Shown here piece by piece: positions 61,201-64,000 of a stretch of 64,000 nt of DNA (positions are counted from its first letter, which is position 1; every line of letters begins with the position of its first letter). A program made the translations under genes and the position numbers. The stretch is from Leptasterias polaris. Taxonomy: Eukaryota; Echinodermata; Asteroidea; Forcipulatida; Asteriidae. The stretch is from contig JAZGTN010000164.1 of the NCBI GenBank assembly GCA_037783415.1, positions 558,001 to 622,000 on the forward strand. Reading direction: 5' to 3'. The notes below the pieces were generated by a model, which saw nothing but the letters and a program-made list of their open reading frames with translations, had not been told where the DNA came from and did not search any database.

Positions 61201-64000
61201 AAAGAGCATCCATTGGCATTATACCAAGTGTGTCCACTGACTTAGGTCTCTATAACACAGATCTAAAGAGCATCCATTGGCATTATACCAAGTATGTCCA
61301 CTGACTTAGGTCTCTATAACACAGATCTAAAGAGCATCCATTGGCATTATACCAAGTGTGTCCACTGACTTAGGTCTCTATAACACAGATCTAAAGAGCA
61401 TCCATTGGCATTATACCAAGTATGTCCACTGACTTAGGTCTCTATAACACAGATCTAAAGAGCATCCATTGGCATTATACCAAGTGTGTCCACTGACTTA
61501 GGTCTCTATAACACAGATCTAAAGAGCATCCATTGGCATTATACCAAGTATGTCCACTGAGTTAGGTCTCTATAACACAGATCTAAAGAGCATCCATTGG
61601 CATTATACCAAGTGTGTCCACTGACTTAGGTCTCTATAACACAGATCTAAAGAGCATCCATTGGCATTATACCAAGTATGTCCACTGACTTAGGTCTCTA
61701 TAACACAGATCTAAAGAGCATCCATTGGCATTATACCAAGTGTGTCCACTGACTTAGGTCTCTATAACACAGATCTAAAGAGCATCCATTGGCATTATAC
61801 CAAGTGTGTCCACTGACTTAGGTCACTATAACACAGATCTAAAGAGCATCCATTGGCATTATACCAAGTATGTCCACTGAGTTAGGTCTCTATAACACAG
61901 ATCTAAAGAGCATCCATTGGCATTATACCAAGTATGTCCACTGACTTAGGTCTCTATAACACAGATCTAAAGAGCATCCATTGGCATTATACCAAGTGTG
62001 TCCACTGACTTAGGTCTTTATAACACAGATCTAAAGAGCATCCATTGGCATTATACCAAGTATGTCCACTGACTTAGGTCTCTATAACACAGATCTAAAG
62101 AGCATCCATTGGCATTATACCAAGTGTGTCCACTGACTTAGGTCTCTATAACACAGATCTAAAGAGCATCCATTGGCATTATACCAAGTGTGTCCACTGA
62201 CTTAGGTCTCTATAACACAGATCTAAAGAGCATCCATTGGCATTATACCAAGTATGTCCACTGACTTAGGTCTCTATAACACAGATCTAAAGAGCATCCA
62301 TTGGCATTATACCAAGTGTGTCCACTGACTTAGGTCTCTATAACACAGATCTAAAGAGCATCCATTGGCATTATACCAAGTATGTCCACTGACTTAGGTC
62401 TCTATAACACAGATCTAAAGAGCATCCATTGGCAAATTATATCAAGTGTGTCCACTGACTTAGGTCTCTATAACACAGATCTAAAGAGGATCCATTGGCA
62501 TTATACCAAGTGTGTCCACTGACTTAGGTCTCTATAACACAGATCTAAAGAGCATCCATTGGCATTATACCAAGTATGTCCACTGACTTAGGTCTCTATA
62601 ACACAGATCTAAAGAGCATCCATTGGCATTATACCAAGTGTGTCCACTGACTTAGGTCTCTATAACACAGATCTAAAGAGCATCCATTGGCATTATACCA
62701 AGTATGTCCACTGACTTAGGTCTCTATAACACAGATCTAAAGAGCATCCATTGGCATTATACCAAGTGTGTCCACTGACTTAGGTCTCTATAACACAGAT
62801 CTAAAGAGCATCCATTGGCATTATACCAAGTATGTCCACTGAGTTAGGTCTCTATAACACAGATCTAAAGAGCATCCATTGGCATTATACCAAGTGTGTC
62901 CACTGACTTAGGTCTCTATAACACAGATCTAAAGAGCATCCATTGGCATTATACCAAGTATGTCCACTGACTTAGGTCTCTATAACACAGATCTAAAGAG
63001 CATCCATTGGCATTATACCAAGTGTGTCCACTGACTTAGGTCTCTATAACACAGATCTAAAGAGCATCCATTGGCATTATACCAAGTGTGTCCACTGACT
63101 TAGGTCTCTATAACACAGATCTAAAGAGCATCCATTGGCATTATACCAAGTATGTCCACTGAGTTAGGTCTCTATAACACAGATCTAAAGAGCATCCATT
63201 GGCATTATACCAAGTATGTCCACTGACTTAGGTCTCTATAACACAGATCTAAAGAGCATCCATTGGCATTATACCAAGTGTGTCCACTGACTTAGGTCTC
63301 TATAACACAGATCTAAAGAGCATCCATTGGCATTATACCAAGTATGTCCACTGACTTAGGTCTCTATAACACAGATCTAAAGAGCATCCATTGGCATTAT
63401 ACCAAGTGTGTCCACTGACTTAGGTCTCTATAACACAGATCTAAAGAGCATCCATTGGCATTATACCAAGTGTGTCCACTGACTTAGGTCTCTATAACAC
63501 AGATCTAAAGAGCATCCATTGGCATTATACCAAGTGTGTCCACTGACTTAGGTCTCTATAACACAGATCTAAAGAGCATCCATTGGCATTATACCAAGTG
63601 TGTCCACTGACTTAGGTCTCTATATCACAGATCTAAAGAGCATCCATTGGCATTATACCAAGTGTGTCCACTGACTTAGGTCTCTATAACACAGATCTAA
63701 AGAGCATCCATTGGCATTATACCAAGTGTGTCCACTGACTTAGGTCTCTATAACACAGATCTAAAGAGCATCCATTGGCATTATACCAAGTGTGTCCACT
63801 GACTTAGGTCTCTATAACACAGATCTAAAGAGCATCCATTGGCATTATACCAAGTGTGTCCACTGACTTAGGTCTCTATATCACAGATCTAAAGAGCATC
63901 CATTGGCATTATACCAAGTGTGTCCACTGACTTAGGTCTCTATAACACAGATCTAAAGAGCATCCATTGGCATTATACCAAGTGTGTCCACTGACTTAGG

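Larger units (their letters stand above)
44854..64000. repeat. 64-bp satellite array, at least 19.1 kb, in CEP152 intron
   Basis: The unit runs GATCTAAAGAGCATCCATTG, GCATTATACCAAGTRTGTCC, ACTGACTTAGGTCTCTATAA, CACA (64 bp). Coordinates give 298 complete units from 44854 to 63949 plus 51 bp of a further unit. The total is exactly 286 units of 64 bp and 12 of 66 bp (GCAAATTATA in place of GCATTATA, at about 52.43, 52.49, 52.75, 52.82, 53.65, 53.91, 54.36, 59.10, 60.83, 60.89, 61.15 and 62.43 kb). The main polymorphism is R = A or G; rarer ones are GAGTTAGG, TATATCAC, GGTCCC, GACCTAGG, ACTAACTT. Otherwise units are almost identical. All six frames are stopped within about 70 codons. Every unit carries one BglII site (AGATCT). 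Confidence 0.98.

Noticed and set aside
44854..64000. Satellite considered as a CRISPR-like or spacer-containing array
   Set aside because: Units are head-to-tail with no variable spacers, and the locus is a eukaryotic intron.

Overview
The window is animal nuclear DNA: AT-rich, with short GT-AG exons in long introns and many short interspersed elements. It is most likely from an invertebrate deuterostome, probably an echinoderm. That attribution is inferred from the vertebrate-like exon content of both genes, from a tRNA-headed SINE with an (ATT)n tail, and from L2-like LINE remnants. No species is claimed.

Two protein genes lie head to head. On the minus strand, 14532 down to 2156, is a complete RALBP1 homologue (RalA-binding protein 1, RhoGAP family). 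I assembled it by hand as 14 coding exons whose phases all join, giving 800 codons plus a stop. On the plus strand, from 18163 to beyond the window end, is a CEP152 homologue (centriole-duplication scaffold). Twenty coding exons join in frame and give 1108 codons up to 44776; the C-terminal part lies outside the window. The interval 14533-14969 carries CpG-containing YY1-like motifs and looks like a shared promoter, with a likely noncoding first exon of CEP152. A second possible CEP152 first exon sits at 26921.

Region by region: 1-2155 is the likely RALBP1 3' UTR. 2156-14532 is RALBP1, whose introns hold a SINE, an L2-like LINE 3' end and several inverted-repeat (MITE-like) elements. 14533-18138 is the promoter and CEP152 leader intron, with two foldback elements and a LINE 3' end. 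18259-27881 is a large CEP152 intron with a SINE, a 570-bp inverted-repeat element and a 29/30-bp minisatellite. 27882-44776 holds the CEP152 exons, with many transposons sitting very close to splice sites, a 29-bp minisatellite, and at least three places where exon material has been tandemly duplicated. 44854-64000 is one unbroken tandem satellite with a 64-bp unit inside a CEP152 intron. It has 298 complete units plus a partial one and runs off the window end.

The most striking structure is this 19-kb (or longer) intronic satellite, with its internal higher-order organisation (blocks of 33, 36 and 40 units, and a segment repeated at exactly 8,400 bp). Next is a degenerate minisatellite at about 29.7-30.7 kb whose unit includes the 3' end of a CEP152 exon together with its 5' splice donor. 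I see no bacterial-type system, CRISPR array or viral genome here.
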